DNA of 26,493 nucleotides from a virus, in the IMG/VR virus record IMGVR_UViG_3300009155_000216, positions 1 to 26,493 of that record. One strand, written 5' to 3'. Shown in pieces: positions 26,340 to 26,493 of this stretch. The notes under the pieces were generated by a model. The model was not told where the DNA came from, ran no database searches, and was given only the letters and a program-made list of their open reading frames with translations. Both the position numbers and the translations under genes were made by a program. The first letter of the stretch is position 1, and each line of letters opens with the position of its first letter.

Positions 26340-26493
26340 ATGACGACCAAGACCATCACCGCAATGACCCCCGTCGAACTCGCCGCCCGCGCCACTATCA
26401 AAGCCGCTGCTGCCAACGAATCCGAGGCCGCCTACTTTGCTGAACTTGCCGCCCAAACCCCCGTCGAAGCCGTCGCATACGGCGCCGACGGCC
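26340..26493 (+). CDS. 5' part of the early hypothetical protein continued at 3-272
   Basis: ATG at 26340 opens MTTKTITAMTPVELAARATI and runs off the window end; positions 3-272 hold the rest, for 100 residues in total. The start is 44 bases after the -10 of promoter copy 2, with no Shine-Dalgarno sequence, but with the AAAGCGA leader shared with 24122. The second Met at codon 9 would be an alternative start, also without a ribosome site. Part of this segment (26371-26493) is the duplicated circular overlap. Confidence 0.85.
   Translation, partial: MTTKTITAMTPVELAARATIKAAAANESEAAYFAELAAQTPVEAVAYGADG

Overview
The window is the complete genome of a small tailed bacteriophage (siphovirus-type), read around the circle once plus a short overlap. 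The first 123 bases are identical to the last 123 (26371-26493), and joining them restores one open reading frame, so the unit genome is 26,370 bp. All supported genes are on the + strand, densely packed, mostly with ATGA or TAATG stop/start overlaps and AGGAG-type ribosome binding sites. TGA, TAA and TAG all act as stops, so the standard bacterial code applies. Base composition looks moderately GC-rich by eye. The host cannot be named. An Rpf-like lysozyme, a PGRP-type amidase, a Gp37-like tail protein and sigma70-type promoters fit a bacterial host, perhaps monoderm, but this is a weak inference. I see no integrase, partition gene, tRNA or CRISPR array, so a lytic lifestyle is the simplest reading.

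Early/replication half (about 23823 around the origin to 7874). Two near-identical promoter regions (24008-24121 and 26227-26339) drive two blocks of small genes. The first block holds mostly unknown proteins and ends in a Dam-type DNA adenine methyltransferase. The second runs through ribbon-helix-helix regulators, a possible ssDNA-binding protein, a protein with four tandem HTH-like motifs, a GIY-YIG nuclease, a Toprim-plus-RepA-like-ATPase primase-helicase, a zinc-finger protein, a VRR-NUC nuclease, a one-pass membrane peptide, an Rpf-like lysozyme, a dCTP deaminase and a coiled-coil fibre-like protein. A cluster of 9-10 bp repeats in both orientations lies inside the primase-helicase gene (4982-5173) and is the best origin candidate.

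Late half (7954-23822). After an extended -10 promoter followed at once by a terminator hairpin come lysis (amidase, XhlA-like protein, holin) and packaging (small and large terminase). The head genes follow: a portal fused to a MuF-type domain, a gp10-like protein, a Dps-like ferritin, a protein with a HiPIP-like four-cysteine motif, and a protease-major capsid fusion with an internal start. Next are the connector and major tail protein, then tail chaperones G/GT with a textbook -1 frameshift signal. The tape measure, distal tail, Gp37-like and two jelly-roll-like tip proteins and a tail-assembly protein end the block.

The points most worth attention are the frameshift cassette, the protease-capsid fusion with nested start, the iteron-like repeats in the replication gene, the Dps plus Fe-S-like pair among the head genes, the duplicated early promoter, the promoter-terminator module before the late genes, and an exact 25-bp repeat placed before the lysis gene and before the capsid gene.
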